A stretch of DNA of 64,000 nt from an uncultured Bacilli bacterium (GCA_934190785.1 CAKPTA010000004.1:1-64000); one strand, 5' to 3'; positions 33,821-43,116 are shown, counted from the first letter of the stretch. The notes: a model not told the origin generated them from the letters alone. Numbers and translations are program-made.

Positions 33821-34915
33821 ATGGGAAAAAATAGAAAAATGGATATTGTTCTTTTTCTTTCAATTATATGTATTAGCTTATTTGGATTAATTATGGTTTA
33901 CTCATCATCATATATATGGGCTGAATATAAATTTAATAATCCTTATAAATTTGTGATTCATCAAGGTATATTTTTTGTCTTTGGTTTAATTCTTTTACTT
34001 ATTATAAGAAAAATAGATTATAGAATATATTTTAAACATAGTAATAAGATAATTTTTATTTGTATTCTCTTGCTTATTTTAGTAGTTATTCCTGGTATTG
34101 GGACCGTTAGGAATGGTAGTAGAAGTTGGTTTGGTATAGGATCTTTTGGAATACAACCAAGTGAATTTGCTAAACTAGGACTCATTATTTTTATATCAAA
34201 ATATATGGTTAATAATGAAAAAAAAATGAGTAATATAAAAACGTGTGTTTTACCAATTGTTGGTTTTATTTTATTTATATTCGGATTAATAATGCTACAA
34301 CCAGATTTTGGAACTGGTGTTATTTTAGTTATGACATCAATGGGCCTTTTATTTGTTGGAGGAGTTAGTCTAAAATTCTTTATTGGCGTTGTTATTATTG
34401 GTTTAGTTGGAGTTATCTCTTTAATCGCAGTTGCTCCATATAGACTTGAGCGAATACTATCATTTATAAATCCATGGAGTGATCCTTTAGGAAGTGGTTT
34501 TCAAATCATTCAGTCATTGTATGCGATAGGGCCGGGAGGGTTATTTGGATATGGCTTTTTAAATTCAAGACAAAAACACTTTTACTTGCCGGAACCTCAA
34601 ACTGATTTTATTTTTTCTATTATAAGTGAAGAATTTGGTTTTATGGGAGTTATTATAGTTACAACACTATTTTTAACGATTATAATAAAAGGATTTAAAA
34701 TAGCAAGAAATTGCCCAGATTTATTTGGTAAATATTTAGCATTCGGGATAACTTTTGGAATAGCGTTTCAAGCTTCTCTTAATTTAATGGTTGTTGTAGG
34801 CCTAATCCCTGTAACAGGTGTAACACTACCATTTTTATCATATGGAGGTTCTAGTTTACTCATAACACTTATGAGTATGGGAATTCTCTTAAATATAAGT
34901 CAATACTGCAAGTAA
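33821..34915 (+). CDS. ftsW: FtsW/SpoVE/RodA-family peptidoglycan polymerase
   Basis: A SEDS-family glycan polymerase working with a class B PBP. The 364-residue protein has about ten membrane helices and signatures RSWFGIGSFGIQPSEFAKL, LQPDFGTGVILV, YRLERILSFINPWSDPLGSGFQ, the catalytic-region LPEPQTDFIFSIISEEFGF, and the C-terminal GVTLPFLSYGGSSLL. Location next to a SpoVD-like PBP and mraY points to FtsW or SpoVE rather than RodA; sequence alone does not decide. Start after AAGGTGATACT. It lies downstream of a terminator, so it has separate control from mraY. Confidence 0.93.
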   Translation: MGKNRKMDIVLFLSIICISLFGLIMVYSSSYIWAEYKFNNPYKFVIHQGIFFVFGLILLLIIRKIDYRIYFKHSNKIIFICILLLILVVIPGIGTVRNGSRSWFGIGSFGIQPSEFAKLGLIIFISKYMVNNEKKMSNIKTCVLPIVGFILFIFGLIMLQPDFGTGVILVMTSMGLLFVGGVSLKFFIGVVIIGLVGVISLIAVAPYRLERILSFINPWSDPLGSGFQIIQSLYAIGPGGLFGYGFLNSRQKHFYLPEPQTDFIFSIISEEFGFMGVIIVTTLFLTIIIKGFKIARNCPDLFGKYLAFGITFGIAFQASLNLMVVVGLIPVTGVTLPFLSYGGSSLLITLMSMGILLNISQYCK

Positions 34916-34989
34916 TTATTTAATTTATATAGAATAAAATATAATTTAGATGTATAATCTATGTATATCCTAGAAAGGAGAAGATCATT

Positions 34990-35577
34990 ATGCTTGATTC
35001 TGAATTAGAATTATTAAGACAAAATTATAAAAAACTAAAGGAAAAAGCAGAAAAAGTCGTTAGTTTAGCTAAAAAAATAGAAGAGTTAAAACAATTGCCT
35101 GAAGTAAAAGAATATTTAGAATTACTAACTGAATATGAAAAGATTACATCGAAATTTGTTAACAAAGAACAAATTGAACAAAAAAATACCGCATATTTTA
35201 TAAGAAAGGCGGTAAAGCAAACTGATATTACCCCTAGAAATGATTATTATGTTTATATGGGAACATACAAATATACAGATGAAATAGACATAGTACATTC
35301 TCCTAATGATATTGAAGTAAGTAGATATAATAGTAGTGCCGATTATGTTGCTTACTATAATCTAGAAGCGAAAAATGATTTTAGTGTTGTAGTTCCTTAC
35401 TCTAAGGCAAATGAATTTGAACTGAAACACAACATTATATTTCCTAAAAATGTAATTAATAGAAAAAGTTATTTTTATGATCTACAAGATGAATACTTTG
35501 AAACGTTAATTTTAGAATCAGAAGAAAAAGCTATTCAAAAAATAAATAAATTAGTAAAAAATATGAACTTAAAATAA
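34990..35577 (+). CDS. Hypothetical protein with N-terminal coiled coil
   Basis: A 195-residue protein without a recognised family. Residues 1-60 are strongly helical and charged (ELELLRQNYKKLKEKAEKVVSLAKKIEELK), which fits a coiled coil. The rest is mixed, with many Tyr and Asp (YYVYMGTYKYTDEIDIVHSPND and DYVAYYNLEAKND). It has an AGAAAGGAGAAG start site and a strong terminator and stands alone between ftsW and the acyltransferase. No signal peptide. Confidence 0.75.
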   Translation: MLDSELELLRQNYKKLKEKAEKVVSLAKKIEELKQLPEVKEYLELLTEYEKITSKFVNKEQIEQKNTAYFIRKAVKQTDITPRNDYYVYMGTYKYTDEIDIVHSPNDIEVSRYNSSADYVAYYNLEAKNDFSVVVPYSKANEFELKHNIIFPKNVINRKSYFYDLQDEYFETLILESEEKAIQKINKLVKNMNLK

Positions 35578-35602
35578 GATCAGATAATCTGGTCTTATTT
35601 TT
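35571..35602 (+). terminator. Terminator after the coiled-coil protein gene
   Basis: AAAATAAGATCAGA pairs with TCTGGTCTTATTTT (one G-U) around TAA, followed by T residues. Confidence 0.85.
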
Positions 35603-35697
35603 GTAAAAAAATACTTTATTTTATAGAGTTTAAGTATATTTTATGTTATAATGTAAGAGAAAATTACTTAGGTAGTTATAGGGTAGAGGTTTTGGAA

Positions 35698-36828
35698 ATG
35701 GAAAATAAGAGAAATTCAAATTTTGAATTAATGCGAATAGTTTCTATGGCATTTATTGTTTTATGGCATATTATAATGCATGGTAATGTTCTTTCAAATT
35801 GTACTAATCCAGCTATTAAAATGATACTAGAATTTATAATGTTTTTAATTATTATACATGTAAATTCATTTGTTCTTTTATCTGGATACTTTCAGTCAAA
35901 AAGTAAATTTAAATTATCAAAATTATTACATATTTTCTTTGAAGTTGTTTTTTATTCACTTTTGATTTTTATTATTTGTGTAAAACTTGGTATAGTTGAT
36001 AACTATAATATTGTTACAATATTTAATAATATTTCTTTATCTTCTCTTAATAATTATTGGTTTATAAAAATGTATTTAGTTACATATGTACTTAGTGACT
36101 TCATTAATAAATTCATAAATCGTTTAACAAGAGGAGAATTTAAATCATTTTTAATGTTATCTTTTATTATATTATCAGTAATACCATTTATAACAGGATA
36201 TAAAGTAGTATGGAATGATGGCTTTACATTCTTTAATTTTATCTATTTATATATGATAGGTGCATATTTACGTATGTATCCATTAAAGGAAACATATCAT
36301 TTTAAACGCATGTCAAAGAATGGCTATAGGTTATTACTTATTATGTCTTTCGTATCTTTAGCACTTATTAATTATTTGATAAATCATGTTGCACTTGAAA
36401 TGAATGGAATGAGTAATATATTTAGTGAATTTTCTTCTAGAGTAGGTGCTTCTTACTTTGACTATGCAACTCCATTTGTTATGATAGGTACAATTTTATA
36501 TTTTGAATTCTTTAAAACACTTGATTTTAATAATAAATTTATAAATAAAGTTGCAACATATACATTTGGAGTATATTTAATTCACGATAATGAACTTGTA
36601 AGAAATAATATTTATAAATTTATAGGTATTGATTCTAATATTCCTTTTGGATATTCAATATTTATAAAAATTCTTTTAACCTTAGTTTTAATATATATTA
36701 TTTGTACAATGATTGATTTTATAAGAGAATGTTTGTTTAAACTTATTTTAAAGATATCTTTTATAACAAAAATCAAAAATTGGTTTAAAAATTTTGTTTC
36801 ATCATTTAATTTTAAAATAAACTGGTAA
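35698..36828 (+). CDS. Acyltransferase 3-family membrane protein
   Basis: A 376-residue integral membrane protein with about ten helices. The N-terminus (NSNFELMRIVSMAFIVLWHIIMHG) has the conserved Arg and His of acyltransferase family 3, which O-acetylates surface sugars or peptidoglycan. VLLSGYFQSKSKFKLSKLL and TYTFGVYLIHDNELVRN (C-terminal) are also typical. A TTG start six bases upstream is too close to the TAGAGG site, so ATG 35698 is used. A likely role is decorating a cell-surface polysaccharide; the acceptor is unknown and no polysaccharide genes are nearby. Confidence 0.88.
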   Translation: MENKRNSNFELMRIVSMAFIVLWHIIMHGNVLSNCTNPAIKMILEFIMFLIIIHVNSFVLLSGYFQSKSKFKLSKLLHIFFEVVFYSLLIFIICVKLGIVDNYNIVTIFNNISLSSLNNYWFIKMYLVTYVLSDFINKFINRLTRGEFKSFLMLSFIILSVIPFITGYKVVWNDGFTFFNFIYLYMIGAYLRMYPLKETYHFKRMSKNGYRLLLIMSFVSLALINYLINHVALEMNGMSNIFSEFSSRVGASYFDYATPFVMIGTILYFEFFKTLDFNNKFINKVATYTFGVYLIHDNELVRNNIYKFIGIDSNIPFGYSIFIKILLTLVLIYIICTMIDFIRECLFKLILKISFITKIKNWFKNFVSSFNFKINW

Positions 36829-36850
36829 AAGGTAGCAAGCGCTACCTTTT
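36827..36850. terminator. Bidirectional terminator between acyltransferase and crp-like gene
   Basis: AAAAGGTAGC-AAGC-GCTACCTTTT, perfect 10-bp stem with A and T flanks, between two convergent genes. Confidence 0.9.
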
Positions 36851-37479
36851 TAATATAGTAAAGTAATTTTTTTTGATTTAATATCAATGAAACCTTCTTC
36901 TTTTAAGTTTTTAAGTTCTCTTGTCATAGCACTCCTATCAACTGCTAGATATTCAGCTAATTCTTTAAATGTAAATGGAAGATAGATATTTTTTGTTCCT
37001 TTCTTATTAGAAGTTATTTTAAAATATTCAAGTAATTTATTTCTAATTGTTTTTTTTGTTAAAATTTCAATTCTTTCATTACGTTCATTTATTTTTTCTG
37101 ATAGTAGTAATAATAAATTTTGAATGAACTGATTATAGAAAACATAATTGTTATTAGTACTTTCTATAACGTGATTATAATCTATGATAATAATTTTTGA
37201 AGTTGCTTTTGTAATGATTTCACATTCATCACTAGAAATTTCTGAAAACATAGATCCAAATATTGCATTTTCTTCTAGATCTTCTAATATAGTAGTATTT
37301 CCATTATAATCATTTCTAATAATTTGAATATATCCAGATAGAACAATTCCAATTATATTTTCACCTTTAGATGTCTTTAAAATAGACGTATCTTTATTAA
37401 ATGTAAAGGTATTAGCTTCTAGTAATTTTAGAAGCTTTTCTTGATTTTTATCGGATATTTTATCGAATAAATTTACCAT
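36850..37479 (-). CDS. CRP/FNR-family transcriptional regulator
   Basis: A 209-residue regulator with an N-terminal cyclic-nucleotide-binding-type beta roll (SKGENIIGIVLSGYIQIIRNDYNGNTTIL, ENAIFGSMFSE), a long dimerisation helix, and a C-terminal winged helix with PFTFKELAEYLAVDRSAMTRELKNLKEEGFI. It has no N-terminal cysteine cluster, so it is not a classical oxygen-sensing FNR. It faces nrdDG across a perfect 20-bp palindrome that overlaps its own -35, suggesting autoregulation and control of the anaerobic nucleotide reductase. The sensed signal is unknown. Confidence 0.92.
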   Translation of the reverse strand: MVNLFDKISDKNQEKLLKLLEANTFTFNKDTSILKTSKGENIIGIVLSGYIQIIRNDYNGNTTILEDLEENAIFGSMFSEISSDECEIITKATSKIIIIDYNHVIESTNNNYVFYNQFIQNLLLLLSEKINERNERIEILTKKTIRNKLLEYFKITSNKKGTKNIYLPFTFKELAEYLAVDRSAMTRELKNLKEEGFIDIKSKKITLLY

Positions 37480-37498
37480 ATTTACACTTCCTAGATAA

Positions 37499-37527
37499 AT
37501 TATATCATTTTGTACTTATTGTTGCAA
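37499..37527 (-). promoter_or_regulatory. Promoter of the crp-like gene
   Basis: Read on the - strand: TTGCAA (37527-37522, inside the palindrome), 17 bases, TATAAT (37504-37499). Confidence 0.65.
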
Positions 37528-37537
37528 TTGCAACAAT
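37518..37537. promoter_or_regulatory. CRP/FNR-type operator between regulator and nrdD
   Basis: ATTGTTGCAATTGCAACAAT is a perfect 20-base palindrome. It covers the -35 of the regulator gene. On the other side, an extended -10 TGCTATAGT (TATAGT 37557-37562) for nrdD has no good -35, and the palindrome centre lies about 41 bases before the expected start point, as in class II CRP/FNR activation. Confidence 0.7.
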
Positions 37538-37591
37538 TGTTTTTTTAGAAATGTGCTATAGTAATGGTAATGTATGAAAGGTAAGGTAGTT

Positions 37592-39751
37592 ATGAAAGTA
37601 ATTAAAAGAGATGGACATATGGTTGATTATGCACCAGAAAAAATAGAAGAAGCTATTTTAAAAGCAAATCAAGAAGTAGAGGAAGAAGAACAAGCTTCCA
37701 AGGCTCAAATAAAAAACATTATTAAATATATTGAAAGACTTGGTAAAAAAAGAATTTTAGTTGAAGATATACAAGATATAATTGAAATGAAACTTATGAC
37801 AATTGGTAAGTATACTCTTGCTAAAAAGTATATTACATATAGATATACAAGAGAACTTGTTCGTAAAAGTAATACAACAGATCTTGCTATTAAAGAATTG
37901 ATTGATGGTGAGAGTGAATATTGGAATACAGAGAATTCTAATAAGAATGCTAAAGTAGTTACAACACAAAGAGATTACTTGGCAGGTATTACAAGCACTG
38001 ATATTACAAAACGTTTTTTACTTCCAGAGGATATTGTTCATGCTCATGAAGATGGTATTATTCATTTCCATGATGCTGATTATTTTGCACAAAATGCACT
38101 ACATAATTGTGATTTAATAAATCTAGAAGATATGCTTCAAAATGGAACAAATATAAATGGTGTAATGATTGAAAAACCACACCGTTTCTTGACGGCTATG
38201 ACGATCGCAACACAACTTATTACAGCTGTAAATTCAAGCCAATATGGTGGATGTACAATCACGCTTACTCATTTAGCGCCATTTGTTAGAGATAGTTATA
38301 ATCGTTATTTAGAAAAATACAAAAAACGTAAACTTAATAAAGCTGATTGTGAAAAATATGCTAAAGAAGATTTACAAAAAGAAATTGTTGATGGTGTTCA
38401 AACATTCCAGTATCAAATTAATTCTATGACTACAACAAATGGTCAAGCACCTTTCTTAAGTGTATGTATGTATTTAGGAGAAACTGATGAATACAAGGAA
38501 GAACTTGCTATGATTATTGAAGAAATGTTGCGTCAACGTATAGTAGGAATGAAAAATGATAAAGGAGTTTACATTACACCTGCATTTCCTAAACTTCTTT
38601 ATGTTCTTGAAGAAGATAATATTCACGAAGACTCTAAATATTATTATCTAACTAAACTTGCTGCTGAATGTACAGCAAAACGTATGGTTCCAGATTATAT
38701 ATCTGAGAAGGTAATGAAACAATTAAAGGTTGATAAAAATGGAGATGGACAGTGTTATCCATGTATGGGATGCCGTTCATTCTTAACACCATATGTTGAT
38801 AGTAATGGTAAACCTAAATATTATGGAAGATTTAATCAAGGTGTTGTTACTATTAACCTTGTTGATGTAGCCCTTTCTAGTGACAAGGATATGGATGAAT
38901 TTTGGAAGATATTTGATGAGAGACTTGAATTATGTCATAGAGCTCTTCAAATTCGTCATAAACGTTTGAGTAAAGCTACTAGTGATGTTGCACCAATATT
39001 ATGGCAATATGGTGCGCTTGCAAGACTTAAAAAGGGTGAGAGTATTCATGAACTTTTACACCATGGTTATTCAACTATTTCACTTGGTTATGCAGGACTT
39101 TATGAATGTGTTAAATATATGACAGGACATAGTCATACGGATAATGGTAAGGGAAAAGAATTTGGATTAGAAGTAATGCAACATATGGATGATAAGTGTG
39201 AAGAATGGAAAGCTGAAGAGGATATTGATTACAGTGTATATGGAACACCAATCGAAGCTACAACTTATAAATTTGCTAAATGCTTAAGAGAGAGATTTGG
39301 TAGAATTAAAGGTATTACAGATAGAGATTATATTACAAATTCATATCATGTTCCTGTATTTGAAGAAATTGATGCTTTCACAAAACTTAAACTTGAGAGT
39401 GAATTTCAACGTCTTAGTCCAGGTGGTGCAATTTCATATATTGAGACGCCTAACTTAACAAATAATTTAGATGCCGTTATGGAAGTCATTAAATTTATTT
39501 ATGACAATATTATGTATGCTGAATTAAATACAAAATCAGATTATTGCCATGAATGTGGTTATACAGGTGAGATATTAATTGATGATAATTTGGAATGGTA
39601 TTGTCCAAATTGTGGAAATAGAGATCATAATAAACTTAATGTAGCACGTCGTACATGTGGATATATAGGAACAAATTTCTGGAATAAAGGAAGAACTGCA
39701 GAAATAAAAGATAGAGTTATTCATCTTGACAATAAAGATGTAGAGGACTAA
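37592..39751 (+). CDS. nrdD: Anaerobic ribonucleoside-triphosphate reductase
   Basis: Makes deoxyribonucleotides without oxygen, using a glycyl radical. The 719-residue protein starts with an ATP-cone (MKVIKRDGHMVDYAPEKIEEAILKAN), has the catalytic core with CTITLTHLAPF and CYPCMGCRSF, a C-terminal zinc site (CHECGYTGE, CPNCGNRDH) and the glycyl radical region ARRTCGYIGTNFWNKGR. The start is placed at 37592 after AAGGTAGTT, where the ATP-cone begins; ATG 37574 has no ribosome-binding site. It is the first gene of nrdD-nrdG-dut and is probably activated by the divergent CRP/FNR protein. Confidence 0.98.
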   Translation: MKVIKRDGHMVDYAPEKIEEAILKANQEVEEEEQASKAQIKNIIKYIERLGKKRILVEDIQDIIEMKLMTIGKYTLAKKYITYRYTRELVRKSNTTDLAIKELIDGESEYWNTENSNKNAKVVTTQRDYLAGITSTDITKRFLLPEDIVHAHEDGIIHFHDADYFAQNALHNCDLINLEDMLQNGTNINGVMIEKPHRFLTAMTIATQLITAVNSSQYGGCTITLTHLAPFVRDSYNRYLEKYKKRKLNKADCEKYAKEDLQKEIVDGVQTFQYQINSMTTTNGQAPFLSVCMYLGETDEYKEELAMIIEEMLRQRIVGMKNDKGVYITPAFPKLLYVLEEDNIHEDSKYYYLTKLAAECTAKRMVPDYISEKVMKQLKVDKNGDGQCYPCMGCRSFLTPYVDSNGKPKYYGRFNQGVVTINLVDVALSSDKDMDEFWKIFDERLELCHRALQIRHKRLSKATSDVAPILWQYGALARLKKGESIHELLHHGYSTISLGYAGLYECVKYMTGHSHTDNGKGKEFGLEVMQHMDDKCEEWKAEEDIDYSVYGTPIEATTYKFAKCLRERFGRIKGITDRDYITNSYHVPVFEEIDAFTKLKLESEFQRLSPGGAISYIETPNLTNNLDAVMEVIKFIYDNIMYAELNTKSDYCHECGYTGEILIDDNLEWYCPNCGNRDHNKLNVARRTCGYIGTNFWNKGRTAEIKDRVIHLDNKDVED

Positions 39752-39753
39752 TT

Positions 39754-40263
39754 ATGCGTTATAATAAAATAAGAAAAATGGATATATCAAATGGTCCTGG
39801 TGTTAGAGTATCTATTTTTATGCAAGGATGTACTTTTAAATGTAAAGGATGTTTTAACCCTGAAACACATGACTTTATGGGTGGACATGAATTTACTGAT
39901 GAGACAATTAAAAGAGTTCTTGATTTATGTGAAAATAGTTATATAAAAGGATTATCAATATTGGGTGGAGAGCCTCTTCACCCAAAGAATATTGAAGGGA
40001 CGACTAAACTTGCCTGTGAATTTAAAAAAAGATATCCAGATAAAACATTGTGGATATGGACTGGATTCTTAATGGATAGAGATTTAATGGATAAAGAAAT
40101 ATTAAAATATATTGATGTTCTTGTAGATGGACAGTATATGTGTGATTTATATAACCCTATACTAAAATTTAGAGGGTCATCTAATCAAAGAATAATAGAT
40201 GTAAATAAATCTTTAAAAAAGAAAGAAATAGTATTAATAGATGAAGAAATGGTAGGAGTATAA
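39754..40263 (+). CDS. nrdG: Anaerobic ribonucleotide reductase activating protein
   Basis: A radical SAM enzyme that installs the glycyl radical on NrdD. The 169-residue protein has the CxxxCxxC cluster motif in MQGCTFKCKGCFNP (about residues 26-35), a GGEP motif in LSILGGEPLHP and a LVDGQYMCDLYNP ending typical for NrdG. It starts two bases after nrdD. Confidence 0.98.
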   Translation: MRYNKIRKMDISNGPGVRVSIFMQGCTFKCKGCFNPETHDFMGGHEFTDETIKRVLDLCENSYIKGLSILGGEPLHPKNIEGTTKLACEFKKRYPDKTLWIWTGFLMDRDLMDKEILKYIDVLVDGQYMCDLYNPILKFRGSSNQRIIDVNKSLKKKEIVLIDEEMVGV

Positions 40264-40265
40264 TT

Positions 40266-40724
40266 ATGAAATTAAGAGGTTTTGAAGTTGCAAAAGGGTT
40301 TGAAGATAAGGATATTCATTTGCCAAAAAGAAGTACTATGCATGCTGCTGGATATGATGTAGAAGCTGCTGAAGATGTTATAATTCCTGTATATCATCCG
40401 GGTGTGAAACCAACACTTATTCCAACAGGTTTAAAAGCATATTGTATGGATGATGAATGGTATATGCTTGTAAATCGTAGTTCAGGTCCTAAAAAAGGAT
40501 TTATTATGGCTAATAGTATTGGAGTGATAGACTCTGATTATTATGAAAATGAATCAAATGATGGACACTTTTATTTCCAATATATTAATTGCAGTGACCA
40601 TGATATTGAGGTAAAAAAAGGTGATGTTATTGGACAAGTTATTTTTCAAAAGTATTTAACTGTTGATAATGATGAGGCTTCTGGTATAAGAAAAGGTGGA
40701 TTTGGTTCAACTGATAAAAAATAG
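40266..40724 (+). CDS. dut: Deoxyuridine 5'-triphosphate nucleotidohydrolase
   Basis: Hydrolyses dUTP to dUMP, keeping uracil out of DNA and supplying thymidylate synthesis. The 152-residue protein has all dUTPase motifs: AAGYDVEAAED (motif 1), NRSSGPKKGFIMANSIGVIDSDYY (motifs 2 and 3, the latter with the catalytic Asp), GDVIGQVIFQK (motif 4) and the C-terminal RKGGFGST (motif 5). It lies two bases after nrdG, a logical partner for deoxynucleotide synthesis. Confidence 0.97.
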   Translation: MKLRGFEVAKGFEDKDIHLPKRSTMHAAGYDVEAAEDVIIPVYHPGVKPTLIPTGLKAYCMDDEWYMLVNRSSGPKKGFIMANSIGVIDSDYYENESNDGHFYFQYINCSDHDIEVKKGDVIGQVIFQKYLTVDNDEASGIRKGGFGSTDKK

Positions 40725-40748
40725 AAAAGTTTGTGCTTTTCTTTTTTT
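40723..40748 (+). terminator. Terminator of nrdDG-dut
   Basis: AGAAAAG-TTTGTG-CTTTTCT followed by T residues. Confidence 0.85.
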
Positions 40749-40777
40749 AAACAAATATATTATAGAGGAGAGATAAT

Positions 40778-42355
40778 ATGAAAAATGATATTAAGATAAA
40801 CGAGTTGTATCAAATTAATGAAGTGGCAAGGGTATTAAATATAGATGAAAAATATCTAGAATGTTATTCTAAGTATAAAGCTAAAATAAATCTAGAAATA
40901 ATGAATGATTACCATAATTCAAATGGTAAACTTATACTGGTTACATCAATGAATCCAACTAAATATGGTGAAGGCAAAACAACTATATCAATAGGCTTAA
41001 ATGATGCTTTATGTATGATGGGTAAGAAAAGTATTGTAGCACTTCGTGAACCATCCTTAGGACCAGTTTTTGGTACAAAAGGAGGAGCAACAGGAGCCGG
41101 TAAAGCTAGGATTGTTCCAAAAGATGATATTGATTTACATTTTACTGGTGATATTCACGCTATTGAGGCATGCAACAATTTATTGTGCGCTATTATCGAT
41201 AATCATATTTTTCAGGGAAATTTATTAAATTTAGATAGTAATGAAATATATGTAAGAAGATGCATTGACATCAATGATAGAGAACTTAGAAGTGTAACTT
41301 TAAAAAACGGAAGGCAAGAGTCTTTTGTAATTACAGCAGCATCTGAAATAATGGCTATAGTGTGCTTAGCAAAAGATATAGATGATTTAAGAAAAAGATT
41401 AGAAAATATATTAATTGGAAAAAACAAATCTGGAAAACATGTTTTTGCTCGCGAATTAAATTGTATAGATGCTCTTTTAATATTATTAAAAGACGCTATA
41501 AAACCAAATCTAGTTCAAACATTAGAACATAACCCAGCACTAGTTCATGGTGGACCATTTGCTAATATAGCTCATGGATGTAGTTCTATAATCGCAACAA
41601 GCTTAGGTCTTCTCCTTGCTGATTATGTAGTAACTGAAGCAGGATTTGGAGCTGATTTAGGAGCTATCAAATTTTTTGATATAAAAAATAGAATTTTAAA
41701 ACATCAAGTAGATGCTGTTGTTATGAATGTAACCATTAGAGCTATTAAATATCATGGAAGTAACTCTTTAAAAGAAGGAATGGAAAACGTAAAAATTCAT
41801 CTCTCTAATATAGAAAAATATACAAGTAATATAGTTGTTACAATTAATAAATTTGAAGATGATAAAGAAGAAGATTTAAAAGAAGTTATAACTTACATAA
41901 ATAATTTAGGATATAAGTGTACTATATGTGATAGTTATAAAAATGGTGGTAAGGGAGCATTAGATTTAGCTAATGAAGTTATTAATATATGTGAAAATAA
42001 AACTAATGTAAAAGATCTATATGATATTAATGATAGTATAAAAAATAAAATAGAAATAATATGCAATGAAATATTTAGAACAGATGTAGAGTATAGTGAT
42101 AAAGCTATAGAAAAAATAAAGTGGTTAGAAGAAAATAATTTATATAAATATCCACTTTGTATAGCTAAAACTCCATATTCACTAAGTGATGATCCACTTA
42201 AATTAAATGCTACATCTAATTTTAAATTGACAGTTACAGATATTTCCTTATCAAGAGGAGCTGGATTTATTGTTGTATATATGGGTAATATACTTTTAAT
42301 GCCAGGACTTACAGAAAAGCCATCCTATTTAAATATGAAATTTTCTAATAACTAA
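40778..42355 (+). CDS. fhs: Formate-tetrahydrofolate ligase
   Basis: Joins formate to tetrahydrofolate with ATP, giving 10-formyl-THF for purine and fMet-tRNA synthesis. The 525-residue protein has the P-loop TKYGEGKTT (about residues 55-63), REPSLGPVFGTKGGATGAGKARIVP, the ALVHGGPFANIAHGCSSI block and EAGFGADLGAIKFFDI. It is about 30 residues shorter than typical (about 555), mostly through small deletions in the second half. It is transcribed alone with a GAGGAGAG start site. Adds to the picture of an anaerobe using formate for one-carbon supply. Confidence 0.97.
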   Translation: MKNDIKINELYQINEVARVLNIDEKYLECYSKYKAKINLEIMNDYHNSNGKLILVTSMNPTKYGEGKTTISIGLNDALCMMGKKSIVALREPSLGPVFGTKGGATGAGKARIVPKDDIDLHFTGDIHAIEACNNLLCAIIDNHIFQGNLLNLDSNEIYVRRCIDINDRELRSVTLKNGRQESFVITAASEIMAIVCLAKDIDDLRKRLENILIGKNKSGKHVFARELNCIDALLILLKDAIKPNLVQTLEHNPALVHGGPFANIAHGCSSIIATSLGLLLADYVVTEAGFGADLGAIKFFDIKNRILKHQVDAVVMNVTIRAIKYHGSNSLKEGMENVKIHLSNIEKYTSNIVVTINKFEDDKEEDLKEVITYINNLGYKCTICDSYKNGGKGALDLANEVINICENKTNVKDLYDINDSIKNKIEIICNEIFRTDVEYSDKAIEKIKWLEENNLYKYPLCIAKTPYSLSDDPLKLNATSNFKLTVTDISLSRGAGFIVVYMGNILLMPGLTEKPSYLNMKFSNN

Positions 42356-42377
42356 TAATAATATTAAAAAAATTATT

Positions 42378-42500
42378 TTGACTAATAATTTTTTAAATTG
42401 TATAGAAATTCATCAATTTACATCCTAAATTATATGTGTTACAATAAAATTGAACAAATTAAATGAAGTACTTTAAATCAACAAAATGTTGATTTTTTTT
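42378..42500 (+). ncRNA. Candidate small RNA or orphan leader transcript
   Basis: A promoter-like pair TTGACT (42378-42383), 17 bases, TATAGA (42401-42406) is followed about 70 bases later by a strong intrinsic terminator, AAATCAACA-AAA-TGTTGATTT plus T run (42475-42500). The predicted RNA of about 85 bases (start near 42413) has no plausible reading frame. It could be a small RNA or the truncated leader of a lost gene; the terminator could also serve fhs. Confidence 0.35.
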
Positions 42501-42840
42501 CTTGTTTATCATAATTTTATATATTAAAATATCGTGATAAAACAGGGGTTTGTGACATGTAAGCAAATATTTGAAGAAACAGAAGGTGCATATAAAATAG
42601 AAAATGAAAAAAAGCGCGATATAAAGTAAGTTACATATTAAGTTTAATTATCAAGGTATTTCTTCTGTTATGATGGTTATTTATTTACTATCTAATTCTT
42701 CTTTTTTCAAGATGAACTTATTAATTTATTAATTAAATATAATGCCAGTGAGAAAATAATTATCTTATCATTTATTGAAAATTTAAATCAGATTGTAGTA
42801 CCGGATTATATAAAAATAGGACTAGAAAATTCATTATTTG

Positions 42841-43098
42841 CTGGATTATCACTCTTATTTTAAATCAAAAGATAGTAGCGTTGTTATTTCAGCTTCTTCT
42901 AATACTTTATATAAAAATAATACTTTTGATAAATTTTTTAGACCAGTTGAACTTAATCGACTTGATGTTAAATCATACGATGATGAAGTATTGAAACTTG
43001 ATGAATCATCGATAGATAAAAATATGTGTAAAGTGCTTAGATTAGTGCTTTCGAAAAAGGTTAAGAGCCTTTTTTTCTTTAATAAAATTATGTTATAA
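42841..43098 (+). pseudogene. Possible gene remnant
   Basis: An open frame of about 85 codons has protein-like composition in its first two thirds (HSYFKSKDSSVVISASSNTL, NTFDKFFRPVELNRLDVKS, LDESSIDKNMCKVLRLVLS). It lacks a credible start and ribosome-binding site, and its end runs through an intrinsic terminator at 43054, so the frame as a whole is not a normal gene. Probably the 3' part of a broken gene of unknown family. Confidence 0.35.
43054..43076 (+). terminator. Intrinsic terminator after the gene remnant
   Basis: AAAAAGG-TTAAGAG-CCTTTTT stem-loop with T run. Confidence 0.7.
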
Positions 43099-43116
43099 TA
43101 AAAGTGTGGTGATAGA

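Larger units (their letters stand above)
42496..43116 (+). other. Gene-free stretch with degraded coding sequence
   Basis: About 620 bases without an intact gene. Three short stretches read like coding fragments in different frames: one near 42560-42630 (IFEETEGAYKIENEKKRD), one ending at 42862 (IVVPDYIKIGLENSLFAGLS), both without starts, and the open frame from 42838 described separately. Frame changes and stops between them suggest a decayed gene or genes. No insertion-sequence ends or direct repeats were recognised. Confidence 0.5.
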
